Assembly (NCBI GenBank): GCA_016223085.1
Contig: JACRPS010000034.1
Location: forward strand, 1 to 64,000
Origin: Chloroflexota bacterium
GTDB lineage: Bacteria; Chloroflexota; Anaerolineae; Aggregatilineales; Phototrophicaceae
Length of the DNA stretch: 64,000 nucleotides
Direction: 5' to 3'
The position numbers were made by a program, and so were the translations under genes. Below the pieces are notes generated by a model. It was not told the DNA's origin, made no database searches, and saw nothing but the letters and a program-made list of their open reading frames with translations. This document shows positions 9,429 through 17,398 of this stretch, piece after piece (the first letter of the stretch is position 1; every line of letters begins with the position of its first letter).

Positions 9429-9573
9429 GCCAGAGGCTAAAGCCATCTGGCTGAACCTGGCAGCCTGAAGGCTGCTGGAAGCCCACTGAAGGGGCTTTTT
9501 TGTCTGCGGTTTGCTGCTCCCAGCCCCTTTAGCGGGCCTGGCATTTTGGCAGCCGGACGTTTGAACGTCTGGC
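9429..9573. repeat. Composite palindrome cassette (copy A)
   Basis: About 145 nt made of successive imperfect palindromes: GCCAGAGGCTAAAGCC with CATCTGGCTG, then AAGCCCACTGAAGGGGCTT, then CAGCCCCTTTAGCGGGCCTG, then GCCGGACGTTTGAACGTC. Copies with the same module order lie at 39024-39152 and, more diverged, at 35946-36067. It separates the FtsH-like pair from the VWA gene. Confidence 0.8.
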
Positions 9574-9599
9574 GACGCTGGCCGAATCGTTAAGTTGGT

Positions 9600-9628
9600 G
9601 TACCGGGGACACGATAGGTCATGTCCCA
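9600..9628. repeat. GTAGGG palindrome family, degenerate copy
   Basis: GTACCGGGGACACGAT followed by GTCATGTCCC keeps the general pattern with several mismatches. Probably a decayed copy. Confidence 0.5.
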
Positions 9629-9681
9629 GCGCATAACACCGCATTTTAGCCGGCCAACGTAAGATCACCGTACACAGCGGC

Positions 9682-11559
9682 TCACTGAACCGGCGCTTCT
9701 GCCCCGGTTGGAAGCGGCTCCGGCGTCTGACGTGGCAGCAGCGTAATTTCCTCGCCGTCACGGATAACCGATGGATCGGGCGTGTGCAGGCCGTACTGGT
9801 CGAAGAAGGCGCGCACGTCGTCCGCCAGCAGTTCTTCTTTTTCCAGCAGCAGGGCGACCAGCGCTTCAACGATGTGCGCGTGCTGGCGCAAGGCGGCGCG
9901 GGTTTCCAGCAGAATCTTCTGATAGGTTTCCTCAATCGCGCGCGCCTGATCGGGCGTGAAGCTGGTTTTCACGCGGCCTTCAAGGATGTCCATCACTAGG
10001 CCCATGCCCGCGCCCATCGAGTCAAACATGCCGGCGCTGACCATCGCGCCCAGCAGATTAACGATGTGCCGGAAATCCCCGGCCACGCCCAGCGTCTGGT
10101 TCTGCACGCCGCAGAATTCCATCTCCGCTGCCTTGCCCGCCACCGACACGCGCAGCCGGTTCATGTGCTGCTCTTTCGTCCGCAAACCCTGATAGGCTTC
10201 CCGCGCCGGATAGTGCGACACGTGGCCGAAGGCAAAGCCCTGCCGAATGATGGTGATGCGGGCGATGCGGTTTTCCGGCAGGAACAGCCGCACGGCGACG
10301 GCGTGCCCGGCCTCGTGGTAGGCGAGACGTTTTTTCGCTTCCGGCGAAATGTGCTTCAACGGCGCGCGCAGTCCCATTTCATGCTCCGGCTGCGCCAGCC
10401 GAAAGTCGCGGTAGGTGATATAGCGGCGCCCGTCAAACAGGGCGTAGCGCAGCGATTCGTTAAGCAGGTACTTGATGTCCGCCGGGGTATAGCCCGGGGT
10501 TTCCGTCGCCAGAATCGCCGGATCAACTGACTCATCGTGCGCCATCTTCGACAGGTAATACTCGAAGATGTCCCGCCGTCCCTGCATATCCGGCACGTCC
10601 ACCCGAATTTTTTTATCAAAGCGTCCGGGGCGCAGCAGCGCCGCGTCTAACGCACTGATGCGATTGGTCGCGCCGATGACCAGCACGCGCTTTTCCGGTT
10701 TCGGCGGCTTGCGGCGCAGCACGTATTTGTACCAGCGGCTGCGCCAGCGCGCCCGCCACCCATCTTCACGGCTGAAACCATCCATCTCAATCAGCAGCGT
10801 ACTGAGCAAACCCATGCCACCACCGCCGCTGAACATCCCGCCCATGCCCCCCTGGTCGCCCTGGCCACCCACACCGCTCACGCCGCCGCGCGCGCCAACC
10901 GAATCAATTTCGTCCAGGAAGATGATCGCCGCCCCATACTCCTTGGCTTTCTTCCGAGCCTTGGCGAACATACGAATCACCTTCAACGCGCCCGTTCCCA
11001 TAAACATGCCTTGTAGTGACGATGTATCCACGTAGAAAAACGGGACGCCCGCCTCGGTGCTGATGGCCTTCGCCAGCCAGGTTTTGCCCGTGCCAGGTGG
11101 TCCTTCCAGCAGCAGGCCGGTGAGTGGTTCTCCGCCGGCTTTTTCAAACGCCTTCACGCCACGCAGCAGTAAGACGATCTGCTGCGCCTGTTCCAGCAGT
11201 TCCGGCTGGCCGCGATAGTCGGCAAAGCTGACACCCTCTGTGCCGGGATAAACTTCGTACTGGCGTGACCGCGACAGAAACCAGAAGATAGCGACGAACT
11301 GTAACAGTGTGATCGAAAGCAGGACGGCGATCTGCGCGATTACACCCAACGCCGCCAATAGAGACGTCATTAAACCGGCGTCGAACAGCGCAATGAGGAA
11401 CACAACCAGCAGCAGTTTCCACCACCAGCCGGTGCGAAGAAAACGGAGGATGCGGTTGGGCAGGCGGTTACGGCGGTCAACGAGTGTTTCTTCGCTTTCC
11501 CAGTTCCAGCGTCCCGTGTCGAGATACGGTTGGTCGGCGGCATTTTTAATGTTGCTCAT
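9682..11559 (-). CDS. FtsH-like membrane AAA protease, paralog 1
   Basis: A 625-residue membrane-bound ATP-dependent metalloprotease. Two hydrophobic helices (about 47-66 and 70-93) are almost adjacent, so the large extracytoplasmic domain of standard FtsH is missing. The AAA module has Walker A GPPGTGKT (153-160), an aromatic pore loop (MFMG), Walker B IIFLDEID, ATNR and the RPGRFDKK arginine-finger region. A Gly-rich plus basic insertion (GGMGGMFSGGGGMG to VLRRKPPKPEKR) separates Walker B from the sensor. The zinc site HEAGH is at 415-419, and GVAGD is a likely third ligand. It lies 8 nt downstream of a close paralog and certainly shares its transcript. Substrate is unknown; membrane-protein quality control is the family role. 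Confidence 0.9.
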   Translation of the reverse strand: MSNIKNAADQPYLDTGRWNWESEETLVDRRNRLPNRILRFLRTGWWWKLLLVVFLIALFDAGLMTSLLAALGVIAQIAVLLSITLLQFVAIFWFLSRSRQYEVYPGTEGVSFADYRGQPELLEQAQQIVLLLRGVKAFEKAGGEPLTGLLLEGPPGTGKTWLAKAISTEAGVPFFYVDTSSLQGMFMGTGALKVIRMFAKARKKAKEYGAAIIFLDEIDSVGARGGVSGVGGQGDQGGMGGMFSGGGGMGLLSTLLIEMDGFSREDGWRARWRSRWYKYVLRRKPPKPEKRVLVIGATNRISALDAALLRPGRFDKKIRVDVPDMQGRRDIFEYYLSKMAHDESVDPAILATETPGYTPADIKYLLNESLRYALFDGRRYITYRDFRLAQPEHEMGLRAPLKHISPEAKKRLAYHEAGHAVAVRLFLPENRIARITIIRQGFAFGHVSHYPAREAYQGLRTKEQHMNRLRVSVAGKAAEMEFCGVQNQTLGVAGDFRHIVNLLGAMVSAGMFDSMGAGMGLVMDILEGRVKTSFTPDQARAIEETYQKILLETRAALRQHAHIVEALVALLLEKEELLADDVRAFFDQYGLHTPDPSVIRDGEEITLLPRQTPEPLPTGAEAPVQ

Positions 11560-11567
11560 GGTGTCAC

Positions 11568-13382
11568 CTACGCGGGAATAATCGTCTCAGCTTTTGATGC
11601 GGGCAGGTCAATCTTGGGTGTGTACAGGCCGTACTGGTCAAAGAACGCTTCGGCCTCGTTCGCCAGCAGTTCGTCCTTTTCCATCAACAGCTTGATGAGC
11701 GCCTCGCCCATCTCCCGGTGATAACGCAGCGCCAGCCGCACGTCGTGCAGCACGGTCAGGAAAGTTTCTTCCATCATGGCGACGACTTCTTTCGCTTCCG
11801 GCTGGTTGATGCCAACCGGCCCGAACATGCCGGCGTCGGCCATGCGGCGCAGCACGGCGCGGATATAGGCGAAGTCGCCGCCCACGCCGAGTGTTTGCGC
11901 GTCCTCGCCGCAGAATTCCATCTCCCCGGCTTTACCCGCCACCGCCATACGAAGCTGGTTCAACTGGTGGTTGTAGGTGCTCATGTAGTCGTATTCTTCA
12001 ATCGCCGGTTGGTAGCTGACGTGTCCCAGCGCCTCACCCTGGCGGATAATCGTAATGCGCGAGATGCGGTAGTTGGGCATGTACAGACGGAGCGCGATGG
12101 CATGGCCGGCCTCGTGTGCAGCCAGCCGGTACTTGTCCTCTTTGCTCAGGCTCTTGATGGGGGAACGTAAGCCCATTTCGTGTTCCGGCTGGGCACGGCG
12201 GAAGTCTTCGTAGGTGATGTACATACGCCCGTTAAACAGGGCGTAACGCAGGGCTTCGTTCAGCAGGTGCTTGAGGTCTGCCGGGGTATAAAACTGGGTT
12301 TCCGCCGCCAGCACCAGGGGATCTATCGTCTCGTCGTGGGCGATCTTCGACAGGTAATATTCCAGGATATCGCGGCGGCCTTCCATGTCCGGCGCGTCCA
12401 CCCGAATCTTCTTGTCAAAGCGCCCCGGTCGCAGCATGGCCGCATCAAGCGCGTGAACACGGTTGGTTGCGCCGATGGTCAGCACGCGGCGCTGCGGCTT
12501 CGGCGGTTTGCGGCGCAAAACCGTCTTGTAGAATGCGGTTCTTTTGCGCGCCCACCAACCATGTTCGGTGCTAAAACCATCCATCTCTGTCAGCAGCGTG
12601 CTCAACAGCATACTTCCCGCGCCCATGCCAAAAAAGATCGGCAGGCGGTGGCGGTTGTAGAGCGCGCCACCATCGGCGTTTTCCTGCTTCTGCGCGACGC
12701 CGCTGCGAGAGCCAATCGCGTCAATCTCATCCATGAAGATGATGGCCGCGCCATAGTCTTTCGCCGCGCTGCGCGCCTTACGATACAGGTTCATTACTTT
12801 CATCGGCCCAATGCCCATGAACATGGATTGCAGCGACGAGGCATCGAGATAGAAAAACGGCACACCCGCTTCGGTGCTGATGGCTTTCGCCAGCCAGGTT
12901 TTGCCGGTGCCGGGCGGGCCTTCGAGCAGCAGGCCGTTGAGCGGTTCGCCACCGGCTTCTTCAAAAACACGCACACCGCGCAGCAGCTTCACGATCTGGC
13001 GTGCCTGTTCCAGCAGTTCCGGTTGCCCGCGATAATCGTCAAAGCTGATGCCCTCGCTGCCCTGACCCGGCCAGATGGTGTACATACGTGCCCGGCCCAG
13101 AAACCAGAAAATCAGCACAAACTGGCCGATGGCAAAGGTAAGCACTGTAATAATACGGATAATGTATGGCAGGGCGCTGGTCAGCAGCCAGGTCATAAAC
13201 TCGGCGCTGAACAGCGCGGCGAGGATAAACGCGATCAGCAGGATCCGCCGCAGCGAGAACAGCCGTAACAGGCGGTAGCGCAGCTTTTTGCGGCGGTCCA
13301 CCAACGTTTCTTCCGACTGCCAAGCGTACTGCCGGGGAGTGGCTAAAGTGCGGGTGTCCTTGTCGGCTTCGACAATTGCCAT
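11568..13382 (-). CDS. FtsH-like membrane AAA protease, paralog 2
   Basis: A 604-residue paralog of the following gene, with the same architecture: N-terminal WQSEETLVDRRKKL motif, two nearly adjacent transmembrane helices, Walker A at 155-162, pore loop MFMG, Walker B IIFMDEID, RPGRFDKK, HEAGH at 423-427 and GVGGD. Its insertion after Walker B is longer and less Gly-rich than in paralog 1. Both keep all catalytic residues, so a mixed hexamer is possible (inference; FtsH hetero-oligomers are known in chloroplasts and mitochondria). AGGA lies 8 nt before the ATG. A lipoprotein gene precedes it on the same strand, separated by a dispersed palindrome. Confidence 0.9.
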   Translation of the reverse strand: MAIVEADKDTRTLATPRQYAWQSEETLVDRRKKLRYRLLRLFSLRRILLIAFILAALFSAEFMTWLLTSALPYIIRIITVLTFAIGQFVLIFWFLGRARMYTIWPGQGSEGISFDDYRGQPELLEQARQIVKLLRGVRVFEEAGGEPLNGLLLEGPPGTGKTWLAKAISTEAGVPFFYLDASSLQSMFMGIGPMKVMNLYRKARSAAKDYGAAIIFMDEIDAIGSRSGVAQKQENADGGALYNRHRLPIFFGMGAGSMLLSTLLTEMDGFSTEHGWWARKRTAFYKTVLRRKPPKPQRRVLTIGATNRVHALDAAMLRPGRFDKKIRVDAPDMEGRRDILEYYLSKIAHDETIDPLVLAAETQFYTPADLKHLLNEALRYALFNGRMYITYEDFRRAQPEHEMGLRSPIKSLSKEDKYRLAAHEAGHAIALRLYMPNYRISRITIIRQGEALGHVSYQPAIEEYDYMSTYNHQLNQLRMAVAGKAGEMEFCGEDAQTLGVGGDFAYIRAVLRRMADAGMFGPVGINQPEAKEVVAMMEETFLTVLHDVRLALRYHREMGEALIKLLMEKDELLANEAEAFFDQYGLYTPKIDLPASKAETIIPA

Positions 13383-13420
13383 AACGAGAATCCTGTAGAA
13401 CTACATCAACAATGGGTATT

Positions 13421-13448
13421 GCAGGGACGAGGTATACCTCGTCCCTAC
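13421..13448. repeat. GTAGGG palindrome family
   Basis: Perfect arms GCAGGGACGAGGT and ACCTCGTCCCTAC. It lies in the 73-nt spacer between the lipoprotein and the FtsH-like pair, so it is probably transcribed. Confidence 0.9.
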
Positions 13449-13455
13449 GATATGA

Positions 13456-14154
13456 CTACTGCCCGCTGCCGGAAGACTGGGCGCGCGCCTGGGCTTCCAG
13501 ACTCGCCAGCATAAACATCGGATGGTTCGGCTGGCTTTCATAGAAGGCACGTTCGCCGCTGGCGGGCGTCTGGTAGGTGATCTCGCCATCCACAATCAGA
13601 TTGGCGAAGTCCTGTAACGTGGTCGGGCGTTTGGCGAGGTAACTCAGCGCTTTTTCCCGCGAAATCTCAAAGGTCGCGGCAATCTGGGCGTAGAAAGCCA
13701 GCCCTTTGTCGAGCGTGGGCACAACGCCGGGCTGGAGCATATTCACCCGGATAATATCTGCCCCCTGGCTGGCGGACAACGTGCCCTGCCACGCCAGTTC
13801 GAGGGCGCGGCGCAGCGCGTCGTTCTGCTCCTGCGCGGTGGCGTTCTGGCCGAGATCGGGGTTAAACAGCATGTAGATGTTAAACACGTCGTTGGCGGGG
13901 TCTTCGCGGATTTCGATGATGTCAATCTGGCCGTTGGCAGCGGCCTCAATCCGGTCTGCCGCCGCGATAATCGAGGGGTCGGTATTGCCAGATTTATCCG
14001 CCATCACCAGGCCAGTGGTTTCTACCACCCGGTCGGCGACGGCATCCGGCGCATCCTGCCCGGTCAGCACCCGCAGCCCCGGCAGGGCGCTGCAGCCAGC
14101 CCCAAGCAGCGCCAACAAGACAAACAGGAGAGGGGAACGTGCCGCGTGTTTCAT
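13456..14154 (-). CDS. Lipoprotein at the head of the FtsH-like cluster
   Basis: A 232-residue lipoprotein: MKHAARSPLLFVLLALLGAG runs straight into the lipobox Cys at residue 21. The mature part is a mixed alpha/beta domain with no named motif; it contains DIIEIREDPANDVFNIYML, a helical stretch and a C-terminal Gln/Ser-rich tail. I chose the ATG at 14154 because it directly begins the signal sequence; the frame is open ten codons further upstream. It is the first gene of a leftward cluster with the two FtsH-like proteases, which suggests a surface partner or substrate adaptor, but that is inference. Confidence 0.75.
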   Translation of the reverse strand: MKHAARSPLLFVLLALLGAGCSALPGLRVLTGQDAPDAVADRVVETTGLVMADKSGNTDPSIIAAADRIEAAANGQIDIIEIREDPANDVFNIYMLFNPDLGQNATAQEQNDALRRALELAWQGTLSASQGADIIRVNMLQPGVVPTLDKGLAFYAQIAATFEISREKALSYLAKRPTTLQDFANLIVDGEITYQTPASGERAFYESQPNHPMFMLASLEAQARAQSSGSGQ

Positions 14155-14421
14155 ACCATTACACTTTCGAACGATCATGCACACTATACAAACGGGCTGG
14201 CAATAACGTTCAAACCGCTTCCCCTCATTGTAATGAGGATTGCCTTTCTTTAGATATTACCTTAAACACATCCTCAGCAAATCTTAACCTTTCACCTTAT
14301 CTAACAATGGCTCCTGCTTCCATTTTCAGCAGATTGCACAAGAAAAGAATAAGATCGCCCAACTGCTGCTGCCCCTTGCGGCCTGAACGGGGCTGGCATA
14401 CACTGGCAGCGCGTACCGATC

Positions 14422-16050
14422 ATGTCCTTACCAACATGGTGTCGCCGTGTGCCTACCACAAAGGTAAAACCGTTGTTGAAACGACCGCTCGTCCTGCTCC
14501 TGCTCATCTGTCTGGGCGCGCTGCTGCTGCGGCTGGGGGTGATGGTGTTTGTCCGTCATCCCGGCATCGGCGACCCGAACCATTATTACAACCTGGGTGG
14601 CTTCCTGCTGGAAGGGCGCGGCTTCAACATTGACTATATCTGGCAGTACAACCACCCGCCGGAACGGCTGGAACATGCTGACGATTACTGGATGCCGCTG
14701 ACCGGCGTGCTGGCTGCCGTGTCCATGCGGCTGTTCGGGCAGAGTGTGCCGGGGGCGCTGGCGCTGTTCGCGGTCATGGGCGCGCTCGTGCCTGTTATTG
14801 CTTACGCTGCCGCGCGGCAGTTTGGATGTTCGTTTGGCGGCAGTCTGTTCAGCGCCGCCGCTGCCGCTGTCCTGCCGGAACTGGTTTTGAACTCGGTGCG
14901 GACGGATACGACGATTCCGAATACCCTGCTGGCAGGCGTGAGCATCCTGCTGCTGACACGCGGCCTGCGCACCGGCGGCGTGCTGCCGTTTGTCCTCAGC
15001 GGACTGGGCGCGGGACTGGCGTATCTGGTACGCAGCGACAGTTCGCTGCTGCTGCCGATGCTGGCCGTGACGCTGGCCGCTTACGCCGTGTGGGGGCGGG
15101 AATGGCGCCGGCGGCACTGGATGTACGCGGCGCTGGTGCCGGTTGTCGCCGTGCTGGTGGCGCTGCCCTGGAGCCTGCGCAATGTGCAGTTGTTTGGCAC
15201 GCCGACGACGCCAAAACTGGACGATATGTTCTTCCTGACCGACTTCCGCGAGCACTTTGTTTACGATACCGAGATCAGCCTGCAAACGCTGCTCGCCAGC
15301 CAGACGCCGGCGCAGTTGATCGGCAAGCGGCTGTTTGAGATGGCGGCCAGCGCCAAGATCATGTACACCACGCTCGACGTGTTTCTGCCAGTGGCGGTCG
15401 CCGGCGGGCTGCTGCTGCTGCTGGCCGCCCGCGACCGGGACCGGCTGCTGACGCTGGCGCCCACGCTAATTTTGCTGGGCGGCGTGTTTGTGTTTTATAC
15501 CGTGCTGGTGCCGTTAAAAAGCCAGGGCGGGAGCTTCAAAAAAGCGTACATCTCGCTGATTCCGCTGCTGCTGCCGCTGGCCGCCTACGCGCTGGAACGC
15601 GCCATCACGGACAGGCGGCTGCGTTACGGGGCAATGGCGCTGGCAGTGATTTTCAGCGGGGCGAACGCGGTGGAACTGGTGCGGGCGGACGCACGTTTTG
15701 CCGCCGCCTACGTGGACGAAATGCGGCGCGTGGTGGCGGCGGCGCAGGCGCTGCCGGACACCAATGGCGACGGCGAAATCATCCTGATGGCGCAGGACCC
15801 GTTTATGCTGCGCTTCCTGGGGCTGCGGTCGGTGATGCTGCCGCTGGAAGACCGGGACACGATCCTGGATGTGGCGCGGCGCTACGGTGTGGATTACCTG
15901 ATGATGCCACCTGATCGCCCGGCGCTGGACGCGATTTATAACGGTAGCGAAACCGACCCGCGTTTTCCGCTGGTTGCGCCGGTAGCAGGGACGAAGGTGG
16001 AACTGTACGGCTTCGATTTTGAGGCGGGGGTACAGACCCGTGACGAATAG
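14422..16050 (+). CDS. GT-C membrane glycosyltransferase (GT39/ArnT-like)
   Basis: A 542-residue polytopic membrane protein with about 10-12 hydrophobic helices. The first extracytoplasmic loop carries the acidic motif expected for GT-C enzymes (GIGDPNHYYNLGG), followed by GFLLEGRGF. The family transfers sugars from polyprenyl-phosphate donors onto proteins, lipids or glycans at the outer face of the membrane; the acceptor is unknown. The C-terminal 120 residues are a soluble domain. The ATG at 14422 has no clear ribosome-binding site; a TTG at 14473 preceded by AAAGG is an alternative. The next gene is a second GT-C enzyme overlapping by 11 nt. Confidence 0.85.
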   Translation: MSLPTWCRRVPTTKVKPLLKRPLVLLLLICLGALLLRLGVMVFVRHPGIGDPNHYYNLGGFLLEGRGFNIDYIWQYNHPPERLEHADDYWMPLTGVLAAVSMRLFGQSVPGALALFAVMGALVPVIAYAAARQFGCSFGGSLFSAAAAAVLPELVLNSVRTDTTIPNTLLAGVSILLLTRGLRTGGVLPFVLSGLGAGLAYLVRSDSSLLLPMLAVTLAAYAVWGREWRRRHWMYAALVPVVAVLVALPWSLRNVQLFGTPTTPKLDDMFFLTDFREHFVYDTEISLQTLLASQTPAQLIGKRLFEMAASAKIMYTTLDVFLPVAVAGGLLLLLAARDRDRLLTLAPTLILLGGVFVFYTVLVPLKSQGGSFKKAYISLIPLLLPLAAYALERAITDRRLRYGAMALAVIFSGANAVELVRADARFAAAYVDEMRRVVAAAQALPDTNGDGEIILMAQDPFMLRFLGLRSVMLPLEDRDTILDVARRYGVDYLMMPPDRPALDAIYNGSETDPRFPLVAPVAGTKVELYGFDFEAGVQTRDE

Positions 16051-17398
16051 GCGCGTAGGGGTGGGTCTCAGACCCGCCCCTGCACCTAACCTATTATGGC
16101 TGATTCTGGCGTTGGCGCTGGCGCTGCGGCTGGCCTACGGGCTGGCGCAGGACCCGCTGGCCGTATATGCGACCGGCGGCGACAGCGGCTGGTATCTGCT
16201 GAACGGCTACGCGCTGGTGACAGGTTTTGACGGCGGGGTGTTAACCATCCCCGGCGCGCCACACGCCGGCCTGCCGGTGGCGCTGGCGAACCTGCCAACG
16301 CCGCCGTTGTATCTGCTGCTGGTCGGCTGCTGGAGCGCGCTGCTGCCACCAGCGGCAGCGGTGATCGCCATTCGCATTATGCAGGCTATCATGGGCGCGG
16401 CGACGGTGTACTTTGCCTATGGGCTGGCGCGCGCGCTCGGCGGCGACCGGGCTGGACTGATCGCGGCGCTGGCGCTGGCGGTGTCGCCGGCATTTATCAT
16501 CGAACCGGCGGCGGTGCTGTCGGAAACGCTGTACCTGTTTCTGGTCAGCGCGGCGCTGTGGCTGTATGTACGGTCGTTTGTAGGGACACGATATATCGTG
16601 TCCCTACAGATGGTTGGGGTTGCTGCGCTGCTGGGCCTCGCCACGCTGACACGCGCGCCGCTGCTGCTGTTCCCGGTCGGGCTGGCGCTGCATCTGCTGC
16701 TGGCGTGCGGCTGGCGGGAAGGCCTAAAACGCGCGGCGGTGCTGCTGGCCGCGTTTGCGCTGGTGGTTTCAACCTGGACGGTGTACAACCTGGCGCGCTG
16801 GAACCGGCTGGTGATCGCCGCGCCGGGGTTCGAGGCGTTCCTGTTTATTGCGGCGACCGACTGGCAAGGGCCGGATGCCACTGATCAGGCATTGGCCGAC
16901 ATCGCCGGAACGGAACTACCCGGCGATACCAGCCAGCAGCGTGACATTTACGCAGATGCCGCCGTCCGCAACATTCTAAGCGATCTGCCGGGGTTCATCC
17001 GGCGGCGGGCCAGCGATCTGGCGGATGCTTATCTACAGCCGCACGGCACGACCTATTTCGGCGGGGCCAGCCTGAAGGAACTGGCCGCGAACTGGCTGCG
17101 GCACGACCGCACCCCCGGCGGCCTGCTGCGGCTGATGCAAGGCGACTGGTTCTGGCCGAAGCTGGCGATCTACGTCTTTCACTATGCCGGGCTGGGGTTG
17201 GGGCTGGCAGGGATGTGGCTGGCGCGGCGGCAGTGGCGGCTGGCGCTGGCGCTGGTCGGGTTTATCGCCTATACCACGCTCATCCATTTTGTGCTGGACG
17301 CGCTGCCGCGATATCTGTTCCCAACAATGGCCGTCTGGTGGGTGTTCGCGGCGGTCGCGCTCAGCACGTGGCTGCCGCAGCGGGCAGCCGGACGGTAA
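16040..17398 (+). CDS. GT-C membrane glycosyltransferase with two embedded palindromes
   Basis: A membrane protein of about 452 residues. The GT-C loop motif is TGGDSGWYLLNG near residue 40; ten or so helices follow. Two dispersed palindromes lie in the reading frame. One encodes VGVGLRPAP in the N-terminal tail before the first helix; the other encodes VGTRYIVSL (about residues 181-189) between two helices. Both keep the frame open. I chose the GTG at 16040, which overlaps the end of the preceding GT-C gene and follows GGCGGGGG; the frame is open to a TTG at 16019. The 3' end overlaps the convergent histidine kinase gene by 38 nt. The pair probably acts in one glycan pathway. Confidence 0.85.
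   Translation: MTNRRVGVGLRPAPAPNLLWLILALALALRLAYGLAQDPLAVYATGGDSGWYLLNGYALVTGFDGGVLTIPGAPHAGLPVALANLPTPPLYLLLVGCWSALLPPAAAVIAIRIMQAIMGAATVYFAYGLARALGGDRAGLIAALALAVSPAFIIEPAAVLSETLYLFLVSAALWLYVRSFVGTRYIVSLQMVGVAALLGLATLTRAPLLLFPVGLALHLLLACGWREGLKRAAVLLAAFALVVSTWTVYNLARWNRLVIAAPGFEAFLFIAATDWQGPDATDQALADIAGTELPGDTSQQRDIYADAAVRNILSDLPGFIRRRASDLADAYLQPHGTTYFGGASLKELAANWLRHDRTPGGLLRLMQGDWFWPKLAIYVFHYAGLGLGLAGMWLARRQWRLALALVGFIAYTTLIHFVLDALPRYLFPTMAVWWVFAAVALSTWLPQRAAGR
16055..16083. repeat. GTAGGG palindrome inside a coding region
   Basis: Arms GTAGGGGTGGGTC and GACCCGCCCCTGC around TCA. It starts at a codon boundary and is read as V-G-V-G-L-R-P-A-P in the second GT-C gene. If translation starts further downstream, it would instead lie in the leader. 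Confidence 0.85.
16580..16607. repeat. GTAGGG palindrome inside a coding region
   Basis: Perfect arms GTAGGGACACGAT and ATCGTGTCCCTAC. It begins exactly at a codon and is translated as VGTRYIVSL between two transmembrane helices of the GT-C protein. The sequence is identical to the copy at 43966-43993 in another GT-C gene. Confidence 0.97.

Noticed and set aside
8005-13382. Assignment of the FtsH-like pair plus VWA gene as a CO-dehydrogenase (CoxDE) maturation operon
   Set aside because: CoxD is a MoxR-type ATPase without membrane helices or HExxH, and no coxMSL genes are present; only the VWA gene is CoxE-like.
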